Assembly (NCBI RefSeq): GCF_032108445.1
Contig: NZ_CP134876.1
Span: forward strand, 4,960,001 to 5,024,000
DNA from: Micromonospora halotolerans
Lineage (GTDB): Bacteria > Actinomycetota > Actinomycetes > Mycobacteriales > Micromonosporaceae
Length of the DNA stretch: 64,000 nucleotides
Reading direction: 5' to 3'
Shown: piece by piece, positions 53,467 to 60,574 of the stretch
How the letters are laid out: each line of letters opens with the position of its first letter
Position numbering within the stretch: the stretch's first letter is position 1
The notes under the pieces: model-generated
Told to the model about the DNA's origin: nothing
What the model saw: only the letters and a program-made list of their open reading frames with translations
Database searches by the model: none
Position numbers and translations under genes: made by a program

Positions 53467-55746
53467 ATGATCAGGACGATGCTCCGGCTGCGCGCGCGTC
53501 AGGGCTGCGAGCCCGCCGTGCGGTCCGCGTGGGGGACGGTCGCGGAGCAGGTCGGCGGGCTGGCCGGCAACCTCCGGCACGAGCTACTGCTCGACGCCCT
53601 GGACCCGCGCGGGTTCGTCCTCGTCACCGAGTGGGCCGACGAGAAGGCGCTGCGGGCGTACCGGGACGGGCCGGTGGCCGCGCGGCTGGCCGAGCTGGTC
53701 CGGCCGCTGACCGAGCCCGGCGGCCCGGTCGACTACCCCGTGCTGCGGGAGCACGGCACGGGCGACTCGACGGTCTACGTGGACGTCGAGCTGACCGTGC
53801 CGGCCCCCCGGCTCGCCGAGTTCCACCGCGGCTACCCGGAGGTCCGGGCGCGGATGGCCGGGATACCCGGGTACCGGCGCGAGCAGTTGCTGCGCGAACC
53901 CGGGTCGGACGTGCACCACATCTTCGCCGAGTGGAACAGCGCGGGGGAGTTCCTCCGTTGGATCGCCGACCCGGCCCACGCCTCCGCGCAGGCCGGGCCG
54001 ATCGCGCCGTTCCTTCTCGACATCCGGCGCCGCCTGTTCCACGTCGTGCCCGACGGGAACGGCCGGCGACACGCCACCACGGGCAGGGAGGCCGACGTGC
54101 ACAGGACAACGGACGTACTCGTCGTCGGGGCGGGGCCCGCCGGGCTGACCGCCGCCGTCGAGCTGGCCCGGCGGGGCGTCGACTGCCGGGTGATCGACAA
54201 GCTGGCCACCCCGGCCGGACAGGCGGACAAGGCGATCGGCGTGCACTGCCGCACCATGGAGATCTGGGAGGAGCAGGGCGTCGTCCGGGAGGCCATGGAC
54301 GCCGGGATCTGGCTCACCGGCAACATGGTCTTCGTCAACGGGGCGGAGACCCACCGGATGAGCTGGGAGCTGCCCGGCCTGCCGTACGCGCACCTCGGCC
54401 TGCCCCAGTACGAGACCGAGCGCATCCTCACCGCCCGCCTGGCCACCCTCGGGGTGCGTCCGCGGCGCGGCGCCGAGCTGGTCGACTTCGCGCAGGACGA
54501 CGACGGCGTGACGGCCACCGTCACCACGGCCGACGGCGGCACCGAGACGGTGCGCGCGAAGTACCTGGTCGGCTGCGACGGCGCGCACAGCCGGGTCCGA
54601 GAGCTGCTCGGGCTGACCTTCACCGGCGGGCTGGGCCGCTTCCCCCAGCTGTTCATGCTCGGCGACGTCGACGTGGACTGGGACATGCCCGACGGGCACC
54701 TGCTGCGGTTCCTGCACGAGACCGACGGCCGCATGGACGGCATGCTGGTCTGCGTCCCGCTGCGCGGCGAGCGCCGGTACCGGATCGCCACGCTGGCCCC
54801 GCCCCGGTTCTTCGCGCAGACCGGCGGGCAGGACGCCCCGCCCGGGTTCAGCGCGGAGCTGGGCGCGCCGACCCTGGCCGACGTCCAGGCCGCCCTCGAC
54901 CACCTCGCCCCGCCCGGCACCCGCGCCTCGAACCTGCGCTGGTCGTCGGTGTTCCGGATCAGCCACGGCATCGTGGACCGCTACCGCGACGGCCGGGTGT
55001 TCGTGGTCGGCGACGCGGCCCACCTGCACCCGCCGGCCGGCGGGCAGGGCATGAACACCGGGATCCAGGACGCCTGGAACCTGGCCTGGAAGCTGGCCCT
55101 GGCGGTGCGCGGGCTCGCCGCGCCCGGCCTGCTGGACAGCTACGAGACCGAGCGGCGGCCGGAGGGCGAGGAGATCGTCGGCCGTGCCGTGCGGATGGCG
55201 TTCACCGACGAGCTGGACCGCGAGGACCTGAAGCGGCAGTTCCTCCAGGAGATGTCCATGCTGCTCAGCTACGCGGGCAGCCCGCTGGTCGGCGAGTGCG
55301 TGTCCGATCCGGACGCGCTGGGCGAGGCCCCCCGTCCGGGCGACCGCGCCCCCGACGTGGACGGGCTGCTGCGGCGCGGCGTCGGCCACCCGCTGCGGCT
55401 GCGCGACCTGACCCGCGGCACCCGCCACACGATGCTGCTCTACGCCGACGCGTCGGCCGACGAGGCGGCGCTGGGCGCCATCGCCGAGCTCTGCGCCGAC
55501 GTGCGGCGGCAGGCGGCCGGGGAGGTCGACGCGTACCTGCTGCTCAGTCCGGACGCCGCCGAGCCGCGGTTGCTCGACCCGCCGACGGTGTGCGACGCCG
55601 ACGGCCGGTTCCGCGCCGCGTACGGGCTGACCGGCGCCGGGCTGTACCTGGTCCGCCCGGACGGGCACGTCGGCTTCCGCAGCCAACCGGTCGACCCCGA
55701 CGCGCTCCGCAAGCACCTGCACCTGGTGTTCGGGGGTGCCCGGTGA
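53467..55746 (+). CDS. ABM-ABM-FAD aromatic monooxygenase fusion
   Basis: A 759-residue fusion. Residues 1-95 and about 103-190 are two antibiotic-biosynthesis-monooxygenase (ABM, ferredoxin-like) domains. From about 215 follows a PHBH-type FAD hydroxylase: GAGPAG at 221-226, the DG motif in GCDGAHSRVREL, and the GD motif in VVGDAAHLHPPAGGQG. The C-terminal ~130 residues form the thioredoxin-like domain of aromatic polyketide hydroxylases. It probably hydroxylates or oxidatively rearranges a polycyclic aromatic polyketide. A strong ribosome site and GTG occur inside the frame at the start of the FAD domain. The stop overlaps the next ABM gene. Confidence 0.88.
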   Translation: MIRTMLRLRARQGCEPAVRSAWGTVAEQVGGLAGNLRHELLLDALDPRGFVLVTEWADEKALRAYRDGPVAARLAELVRPLTEPGGPVDYPVLREHGTGDSTVYVDVELTVPAPRLAEFHRGYPEVRARMAGIPGYRREQLLREPGSDVHHIFAEWNSAGEFLRWIADPAHASAQAGPIAPFLLDIRRRLFHVVPDGNGRRHATTGREADVHRTTDVLVVGAGPAGLTAAVELARRGVDCRVIDKLATPAGQADKAIGVHCRTMEIWEEQGVVREAMDAGIWLTGNMVFVNGAETHRMSWELPGLPYAHLGLPQYETERILTARLATLGVRPRRGAELVDFAQDDDGVTATVTTADGGTETVRAKYLVGCDGAHSRVRELLGLTFTGGLGRFPQLFMLGDVDVDWDMPDGHLLRFLHETDGRMDGMLVCVPLRGERRYRIATLAPPRFFAQTGGQDAPPGFSAELGAPTLADVQAALDHLAPPGTRASNLRWSSVFRISHGIVDRYRDGRVFVVGDAAHLHPPAGGQGMNTGIQDAWNLAWKLALAVRGLAAPGLLDSYETERRPEGEEIVGRAVRMAFTDELDREDLKRQFLQEMSMLLSYAGSPLVGECVSDPDALGEAPRPGDRAPDVDGLLRRGVGHPLRLRDLTRGTRHTMLLYADASADEAALGAIAELCADVRRQAAGEVDAYLLLSPDAAEPRLLDPPTVCDADGRFRAAYGLTGAGLYLVRPDGHVGFRSQPVDPDALRKHLHLVFGGAR
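54086..54099 (+). promoter_or_regulatory. Internal ribosome site and GTG start at the ABM/FAD junction
   Basis: GGGAGG (54086-54091), five bases, then GTG (54097-54099) in frame at residue 211, just where the linker meets the FAD domain. It could produce the hydroxylase without the ABM domains, or mark the junction of two formerly separate genes. Confidence 0.5.
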
Positions 55747-56063
55747 GTCGCGTACGGACCGTGCTCGCCATGCGCACCCGGGAGGGCTGCGAGGAGCAAT
55801 TCGAGTCGGAGTGGCGCAGCGCGGCCGAGGAGATCCGCACACTGGACGGCTGCCTGCACCAGGACCTGGTACGCGACGCGGACGACCCCCGCAGCTACCT
55901 GATCATCAGCGACTGGGCGGACCGCGAGCGGCTGGACGCCTTCGGCCGCAGCGAGCACCGGGACCGGCTGCTGCGCATCATCCGCGAGCTGCGTGAGTCC
56001 GCGCAGCGGCACACCTACCAGGTGCTGCACAGCGTGGGCAGCGCACCCGAGGAGGACCGATGA
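55743..56063 (+). CDS. Antibiotic biosynthesis monooxygenase (ABM) domain protein
   Basis: A 106-residue single ABM domain (VRTVLAMRTREGCEEQFESEW, GCLHQDLVRDADDPRSYLIISDW), ferredoxin-like fold. Cofactor-free ABM enzymes oxidise anthrone-like intermediates to quinones. It is related to the N-terminal half of the preceding fusion. The GTG overlaps the fusion stop (GTGA), and its own stop overlaps the P450 start (ATGA), so the four tailoring genes are one operon. Confidence 0.85.
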   Translation: MSRVRTVLAMRTREGCEEQFESEWRSAAEEIRTLDGCLHQDLVRDADDPRSYLIISDWADRERLDAFGRSEHRDRLLRIIRELRESAQRHTYQVLHSVGSAPEEDR

Positions 56064-57286
56064 CCGAGGACGCCGTTCCGGCGAGCGAGCTCTACACCGA
56101 CGGGTTCGCCGCCGACCCCTACCCGACCTTCGCCCGGCTGCGCACCGACCGGCCGGTGTGCCCGGTCAGCTCCCCGCGCTTCGACTCCTGGCTGATCACC
56201 CGCTTCGACGACGCCCGGGCGGCGCTCACCGACCCGCGGCTGTCCAAGGACCTCTACGGTCCCGGCCAGCACTACCTGCGGATCTTCGGGCCGAACTCCG
56301 AGGGCTTGAACCGCAACATGCTCAACTCCGACCCGCCCGAGCACACCCGGCTGCGCCGGGTCGTCTCCCAGGCGTTCGCGCCGCGGCGGATCGAGGCCCT
56401 GCGGCCGCGGGTGGCGCAGGTCGTCGACCACCTGATCGACAAGATGCTCCCGCAGGGCCAGGCCGAGCTGATGCACGACTTCGCCATCCCGCTGCCCATG
56501 ACGGTCATCTGCGAGCTGCTCGGCGTGCCGCCGGAGGACCACGACCGGGTGCTCGACTGGACCCAGGTGATCCGCACCTCCGGCTCGACCCGCCGGCCGC
56601 CGCAGGAGGAGCGGGCGGCCGTGCAGGAGGCCCAGCTGCGCCTGCACCACTACTTCGCCGACCTGGTGCGGGCCAAGCGCGACGACCCGGCCGACGACAT
56701 CATCGGGGCGCTGATCGACGCGGTCGACCGCGACGGGACGCTCTCCGAGGCGGAGCTGGTCACCACCACGTTCCTGCTGGTGTTCGCCGGGCACCAGACC
56801 ACCGCGGACTTCCTCGGCAACGCGATGCTCGCCCTGCTCACCCATCCCGAGCAGCTCGAGATGCTGCGCGCCACGCCCCAGCTGCTGCCGGCGGCGATCG
56901 AGGAGCTGCTCCGGTTCGACGGCCCGCTTCCGGTGGCCAGCCCGCGGATCGCCACCGAGGACGTCGAGTACGAGGGGGTGTGCATCCCGCGCGGCGCGAT
57001 CGTCGGCGTGGCGATCAACGCGGCGAACCACGACCCCGCGCACTTCACCGACCCCGACCGGCTGGACCTGCGCCGGGTCCGCGGCCCGCACCTGGGCTTC
57101 GGGCACGGCGTGCACTACTGCCTCGGCGTCTCACTGGCCCGGATGGAGGCGCAGATCGCGCTCGCCGCGCTGCTGCGCCGGCTGCCCGGGCTGCGGCTCG
57201 GCGTGCCCCTCGACGAGGTGCGCCGGCTGCCCGCCGCGTCGCCGTTCCGCGGCCTGCTGGAGCTGCCGATCACCTTCGCCGCCTGA
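56060..57286 (+). CDS. Cytochrome P450
   Basis: A 408-residue soluble class I P450. The I-helix oxygen-binding motif is FAGHQTT and the ExxR pair lies in IEELLRF. The heme loop FGHGVHYCLG holds the thiolate ligand Cys354. The His after AG in the I-helix and the sequence ending in a short PITF strand fit CYP105/107-like biosynthetic P450s. It likely hydroxylates or couples the aromatic product made by the linked enzymes. No ferredoxin gene is adjacent, so redox partners must come from elsewhere. Confidence 0.92.
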   Translation: MTEDAVPASELYTDGFAADPYPTFARLRTDRPVCPVSSPRFDSWLITRFDDARAALTDPRLSKDLYGPGQHYLRIFGPNSEGLNRNMLNSDPPEHTRLRRVVSQAFAPRRIEALRPRVAQVVDHLIDKMLPQGQAELMHDFAIPLPMTVICELLGVPPEDHDRVLDWTQVIRTSGSTRRPPQEERAAVQEAQLRLHHYFADLVRAKRDDPADDIIGALIDAVDRDGTLSEAELVTTTFLLVFAGHQTTADFLGNAMLALLTHPEQLEMLRATPQLLPAAIEELLRFDGPLPVASPRIATEDVEYEGVCIPRGAIVGVAINAANHDPAHFTDPDRLDLRRVRGPHLGFGHGVHYCLGVSLARMEAQIALAALLRRLPGLRLGVPLDEVRRLPAASPFRGLLELPITFAA

Positions 57287-57326
57287 GCCTCCCGCCCGCC
57301 CACCCGAACCCAACCAAGGAGCAGCC

Positions 57327-57992
57327 ATGGTCTTCCGGAACGTGATCGTCTGCCACATGGTCCCCGGCAGCGACAAGATCGTCGGGGACGTCTTCGGCCA
57401 CTACGACCAGGCCACCCGACCCCAGGACCTCGGGGTCATCGGGCGCATCCTGCTGTCCCACCACGACCTCTACATCCACGTCATCGAGCGCGAGCAGGAC
57501 CCGCGGATCTCCGGCCAGACCCGCGGGCTGCCCGCGTTCCAGAAGATCGCCGAGGCCATCGGCCCGTACGTGACGCCGTACCCGCGCTACTGGAAGAACC
57601 CGTCCGACTCGGTGGCCAAGGAGTTCTACCACTGGGCCCCGGAGGGGGAGCCGCCCGCGGACACCACGCTGACCGTGATCGTCGGGCGGATCAAGCCCGG
57701 CGCCGAACCGGACGTGGCCCGGGTCTTCGGCGAGTCGGACGCCGGGTCGCTGCCGACCGAGCTGGGCGTCACCGGGCGCTGGCTCTACTCGATCGACGAC
57801 GTCTACGTCCACCTGCTCGAACAGGAGGCGTCGGCGGCCGAGGCGACCCGGAACAACCACGACGCCAAGCCGGTCTTCGCGAAGGTGATGCAGGACCTGG
57901 CGCCCTACGTGAGCCCGTACCGGCCGGAGGAGTGGCACGGCCCGCAGGACTCGGTGGCCACCGTGTTCTACCGCTGGCAGGCCCAGGACTGA
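57327..57992 (+). CDS. Duplicated TcmI-family polyketide cyclase
   Basis: A 221-residue protein with two copies of the ~105-residue TcmI-type cyclase fold. Copy 1 (about 1-105): VIVCHMVPGSDKIVGDVFGHYD, LSHHDLYIHVIE and YWKNPSDSVAKEFYHW. Copy 2 (about 112-221): TVIVGRIKPGAEPDVARVFGE, YSIDDVYVHLLE and WHGPQDSVATVFYRW. TcmI-family enzymes close late rings of aromatic polyketides and are usually single-domain. A ribosome site AAGGAG precedes the ATG, 40 bp after the P450. Confidence 0.85.
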   Translation: MVFRNVIVCHMVPGSDKIVGDVFGHYDQATRPQDLGVIGRILLSHHDLYIHVIEREQDPRISGQTRGLPAFQKIAEAIGPYVTPYPRYWKNPSDSVAKEFYHWAPEGEPPADTTLTVIVGRIKPGAEPDVARVFGESDAGSLPTELGVTGRWLYSIDDVYVHLLEQEASAAEATRNNHDAKPVFAKVMQDLAPYVSPYRPEEWHGPQDSVATVFYRWQAQD

Positions 57993-57997
57993 GCGGC

Positions 57998-58029
57998 GCG
58001 GCGGGGGCGTTCGAGGGCGCCCCCGCCGC
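57998..58029 (+). terminator. Hairpin terminator of the tailoring operon
   Basis: Perfect 12-bp arms GCGGCGGGGGCG / CGCCCCCGCCGC with an 8-base loop, six bases after the cyclase stop. It marks the end of the four-gene operon. Confidence 0.65.
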
Positions 58030-58078
58030 CCGCTATCGTCGGCTTCTCCGGACGGCGTCGGGCCGCGCCGGGTGAGGC

Positions 58079-58744
58079 GTGAACAGGCGGTCACCGGTGT
58101 CCCGAGCGCGCGGATTCGTCCCACCGGCGCTGCTGGTCCTGGTCCTCGCCGCCCTGGTGGCCTCCGGCATCCGGCCGTACGACCGGCTGACCTGGCTGCT
58201 GGAGACGGTCTGGGTGCTCGTCGGCGTCCCCCTGGTGCTGGTCACCTGGCGGCGGTTCCCACTGACCACGCTGCTCTGCTGCCTGCTCGCCGCGCACGCG
58301 CTGATCCTCGTGGTCGGCGGCCACTACAGCTACGCGCGCACACCGGTCGGTGACTGGGCGCGGGAGGCGTTCCACCTGTCCCGCAACCCGTACGACCGGC
58401 TGGGGCACTTCGCCCAGGGCTTCGTGCCGGCGATCCTGGTGCGCGAGATCCTGGTCCGCCGGTCGCCGCTGCGCGGCAGTCGCTGGCTCGCCCCGCTGGT
58501 GGTCTGCGCCTGCCTGGCGTTCAGCGCCCTCTTCGAGATGATCGAGTGGTGGGCGGCGCTGGCCGGCGGGTCGGCGGCCGACGACTTCCTGGCCACCCAG
58601 GGCGACGTCTGGGACACCCAGTGGGACATGTTCCTGGCGCTGGTCGGCGCGATCACCTCGCTGGCGCTACTGAGCCGCCTGCACGACCGCCAACTGCCGG
58701 GCCCCGCCCCGCAGGCCGGGCCGCCGGTCGCCGTCCCGGGCTGA
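58079..58744 (+). CDS. DUF2238 (YjdF-like) membrane protein
   Basis: A 221-residue protein with about six membrane segments. HYSYARTPVGDW, NPYDRLGHFAQGFVPAILVRE and GDVWDTQWDMFLALVGA are the conserved blocks of the YjdF/DUF2238 family, whose function is unknown. GGTGAGG precedes the GTG at 58079. It sits beyond the tailoring-operon terminator with a possible -10 (TATCGT) and is probably independent. Confidence 0.85.
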   Translation: MNRRSPVSRARGFVPPALLVLVLAALVASGIRPYDRLTWLLETVWVLVGVPLVLVTWRRFPLTTLLCCLLAAHALILVVGGHYSYARTPVGDWAREAFHLSRNPYDRLGHFAQGFVPAILVREILVRRSPLRGSRWLAPLVVCACLAFSALFEMIEWWAALAGGSAADDFLATQGDVWDTQWDMFLALVGAITSLALLSRLHDRQLPGPAPQAGPPVAVPG

Positions 58745-58774
58745 GCGGAGGGCCGAGGGCAGCCGCCCGGCCGG

Positions 58775-58942
58775 TCACTCGTCGCCGACGGGTTCCGTCT
58801 CGCCGTCGTGCTCGTACTGGGGCGTCAGGTGCTCGTCGGGCTGCGGCGCCTGGGCCAGGTTGTGGTGCGGGTCCCCGTCCGCGGAGTACAGGACGTCGTC
58901 GGTCTTCTTGGTCTTGCTCCGGTCCTCTTCCGGCTCCGTCAC
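58775..58942 (-). CDS. Small acidic hypothetical protein
   Basis: Encodes 55 residues: VTEPEEDRSKTKKTDDVLYS, then a Pro/His/Gln-containing part with DPHHNLAQAPQPDEH, ending EPVGDE. The composition is acidic and probably disordered. GAGGAG six bases before GTG 58942 and even codon use through the frame support a real gene. Function unknown. The following 230 bp up to the DUF1622 start show no further gene. Confidence 0.6.
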   Translation of the reverse strand: MTEPEEDRSKTKKTDDVLYSADGDPHHNLAQAPQPDEHLTPQYEHDGETEPVGDE

Positions 58943-59169
58943 GTCCGCTCCTCGCCAGGCCGTCGGTGACCGCCCTGCCGGGCGGCCCTGTCCAAGCTCC
59001 CACCCTAGGCCGGGGGGAGCGCGGTCGCAGGCGGATGACGGCGCGCGTCCGCCTGCGGGTGGGCCCCGGGGCGAACGCCCTCGCGCGGCACCCGCGATGG
59101 GACATGGTGGTGCTGGGGACGGCTCGGCGACGGGCCTTTCCGGGTGAGCCGGCGGCGCGGGGGTGACGG

Positions 59170-59553
59170 GTGCCGACGAAGGAGATCATCCAGCACACCG
59201 GCACGCTCCTGGACCTCGCCGGGGTGCTGGTCATCGCGGTCGGCGTCGCGGTCGCCACGGTCGTCTTCGGGCTGCGCTGGTGGCGTACCCGGCAGGTCGT
59301 CGAGCACTACCGGGCGTATCGGCAGGGGGTGGGGCGGGCCATCCTGCTCGGCCTGGAACTCCTGGTCGCCGGGGACATCATCCGGACCGTGGCGGTGTCG
59401 CCCACCTTCACCAGCGTCGGGGTGCTGGCGCTGATCGTGCTGGTCCGGACGTTCCTCAGCGTCTCGCTGCAGGTCGAGCTGGACGGCCGCTGGCCCTGGC
59501 AGGGCAAGGGGTCGGTCGGCGCATCCGGCGTGGGGTCCCGGCCGGAGGGCTGA
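59170..59553 (+). CDS. DUF1622 membrane protein
   Basis: A 127-residue protein with three membrane segments: LDLAGVLVIAVGVAVATVVFG, AILLGLELLVAGDIIRTVAV and SVGVLALIVLVRTFLSVSLQ. The conserved family part is LGLELLVAGDIIRTV followed by VLVRTFLSVSLQVELDGRWPW. The GTG start has no strong ribosome site. Function unknown. Convergent with the dioxygenase gene. Confidence 0.82.
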   Translation: MPTKEIIQHTGTLLDLAGVLVIAVGVAVATVVFGLRWWRTRQVVEHYRAYRQGVGRAILLGLELLVAGDIIRTVAVSPTFTSVGVLALIVLVRTFLSVSLQVELDGRWPWQGKGSVGASGVGSRPEG

Positions 59554-59568
59554 GGGGCGAACCGGAGT

Positions 59569-60438
59569 TCAGATGTTGGCGGAGTCCGCCGGCACCCCGC
59601 CCGGCAGCGACGGCGCGCCGCCCGGCGACTGCGCGCCCCCGCAGCGCAGCCCCACGGTGTACGCGGTCATCGACAGCGACCCGTACGCGTACCCGTCGAC
59701 CAGCACCTCGGGGCGGTCCCCGGCGGCGCCGGCCAGCCCGGCCAGGTAGAGCAGCGGGATGAAGTGGTCCGGGGTCGGCACGGCGAGGTCGAAGTCCCGG
59801 TGCCCGTCCAGCCGGGCCGCCTCGGTCGGCGCGTCCTGGACCGTCTCCCGGGCGGCGTCGTCGAAGCGGCGCGCCCAGTCGAAGCCCTCGTCGGCCAGCC
59901 GCGGGTCGACGCCGCCCAGGTTGTGCACCACGTTGCCGCTGGCCACCACCAGCACGCCGCGCTCCCGCAGCGGGGCGAGCCGGGCGCCGAGGTCGAGGTG
60001 GTAGTCGAACGGCTTGAACGCGTTGATGCTCAGCTGCACCACCGGGATGTCGGCGTCGGGGAAGGCGTGGGTGAGCACCGACCAGGTGCCGTGGTCGATG
60101 CCCCACGAGTCCAGGTCGGCCCCGACCCAGGTGGGGTGCACCACGTCGCTGACCTCCTCGGCCAGCTCCGGCAGCCCGGGCGCCGGGTAGCGGACGTCGA
60201 AGAGCTGCCGCGGGAAGCCGTAGAAGTCGTGGATGGTGCGCGGCCGGGGCATCGCGGTGACCGCGGTGGCGCCGATGTACCAGTGCGCGGAGACCACCAG
60301 GATGGCCCGGGGCCGGGGCACCGAGCGGCCGAACTCCCGCCAGGCGGCGGTGTAGCGGTTGACCTCCAGGGCGTTCATCGGGTTGCCGTGCCCGAAGAAC
60401 GCCGCCGGCAGCACCGTCTGGGTGTTCTGCTCGCTCAT
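59569..60438 (-). CDS. DODA-type extradiol aromatic ring-opening dioxygenase
   Basis: A 289-residue class III dioxygenase of the LigB/DODA fold (YgiD/MdpC-like). Metal ligands lie in FFGHGNPMNAL, VVSAHWYIGA and TPDHFIPLLYLAG, with the acid/base His in NVVHNLGG. These enzymes cleave catechol derivatives such as DOPA. GGGAG five bases before ATG 60438 fixes the start and excludes the longer frame. It stands alone between two convergent or divergent neighbours; substrate unknown. Confidence 0.9.
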   Translation of the reverse strand: MSEQNTQTVLPAAFFGHGNPMNALEVNRYTAAWREFGRSVPRPRAILVVSAHWYIGATAVTAMPRPRTIHDFYGFPRQLFDVRYPAPGLPELAEEVSDVVHPTWVGADLDSWGIDHGTWSVLTHAFPDADIPVVQLSINAFKPFDYHLDLGARLAPLRERGVLVVASGNVVHNLGGVDPRLADEGFDWARRFDDAARETVQDAPTEAARLDGHRDFDLAVPTPDHFIPLLYLAGLAGAAGDRPEVLVDGYAYGSLSMTAYTVGLRCGGAQSPGGAPSLPGGVPADSANI

Positions 60439-60523
60439 CTCGCTCCCGCGGCTCGGCCGTGCCCCGAGGCTAACCCGCGGGCCCCTCGCGTGTCCGGACA
60501 CCGAGCCGGGCGGGACCGGGGAG

Positions 60524-60552
60524 TTGGCCGATACCCCCTAGGGGTATATGGT
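60524..60552 (+). promoter_or_regulatory. Copper-responsive promoter with CsoR-type operator
   Basis: ATACCCCCTAGGGGTAT (60531-60547), with 7-bp arms around CTA, is typical of CsoR operators. It lies between TTGGCC (60524-60529) and TATGGT (60547-60552), so bound CsoR would block the polymerase and release on Cu(I) would allow expression. Confidence 0.7.
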
Positions 60553-60574
60553 GGGCGACGGAGGTGGAGTTCCG

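Noticed and set aside
53364..55742. Frame joined to the ABM gene at 55743
   Set aside because: Shadow of the monooxygenase fusion; the ABM protein starts at the GTG overlapping the fusion stop.
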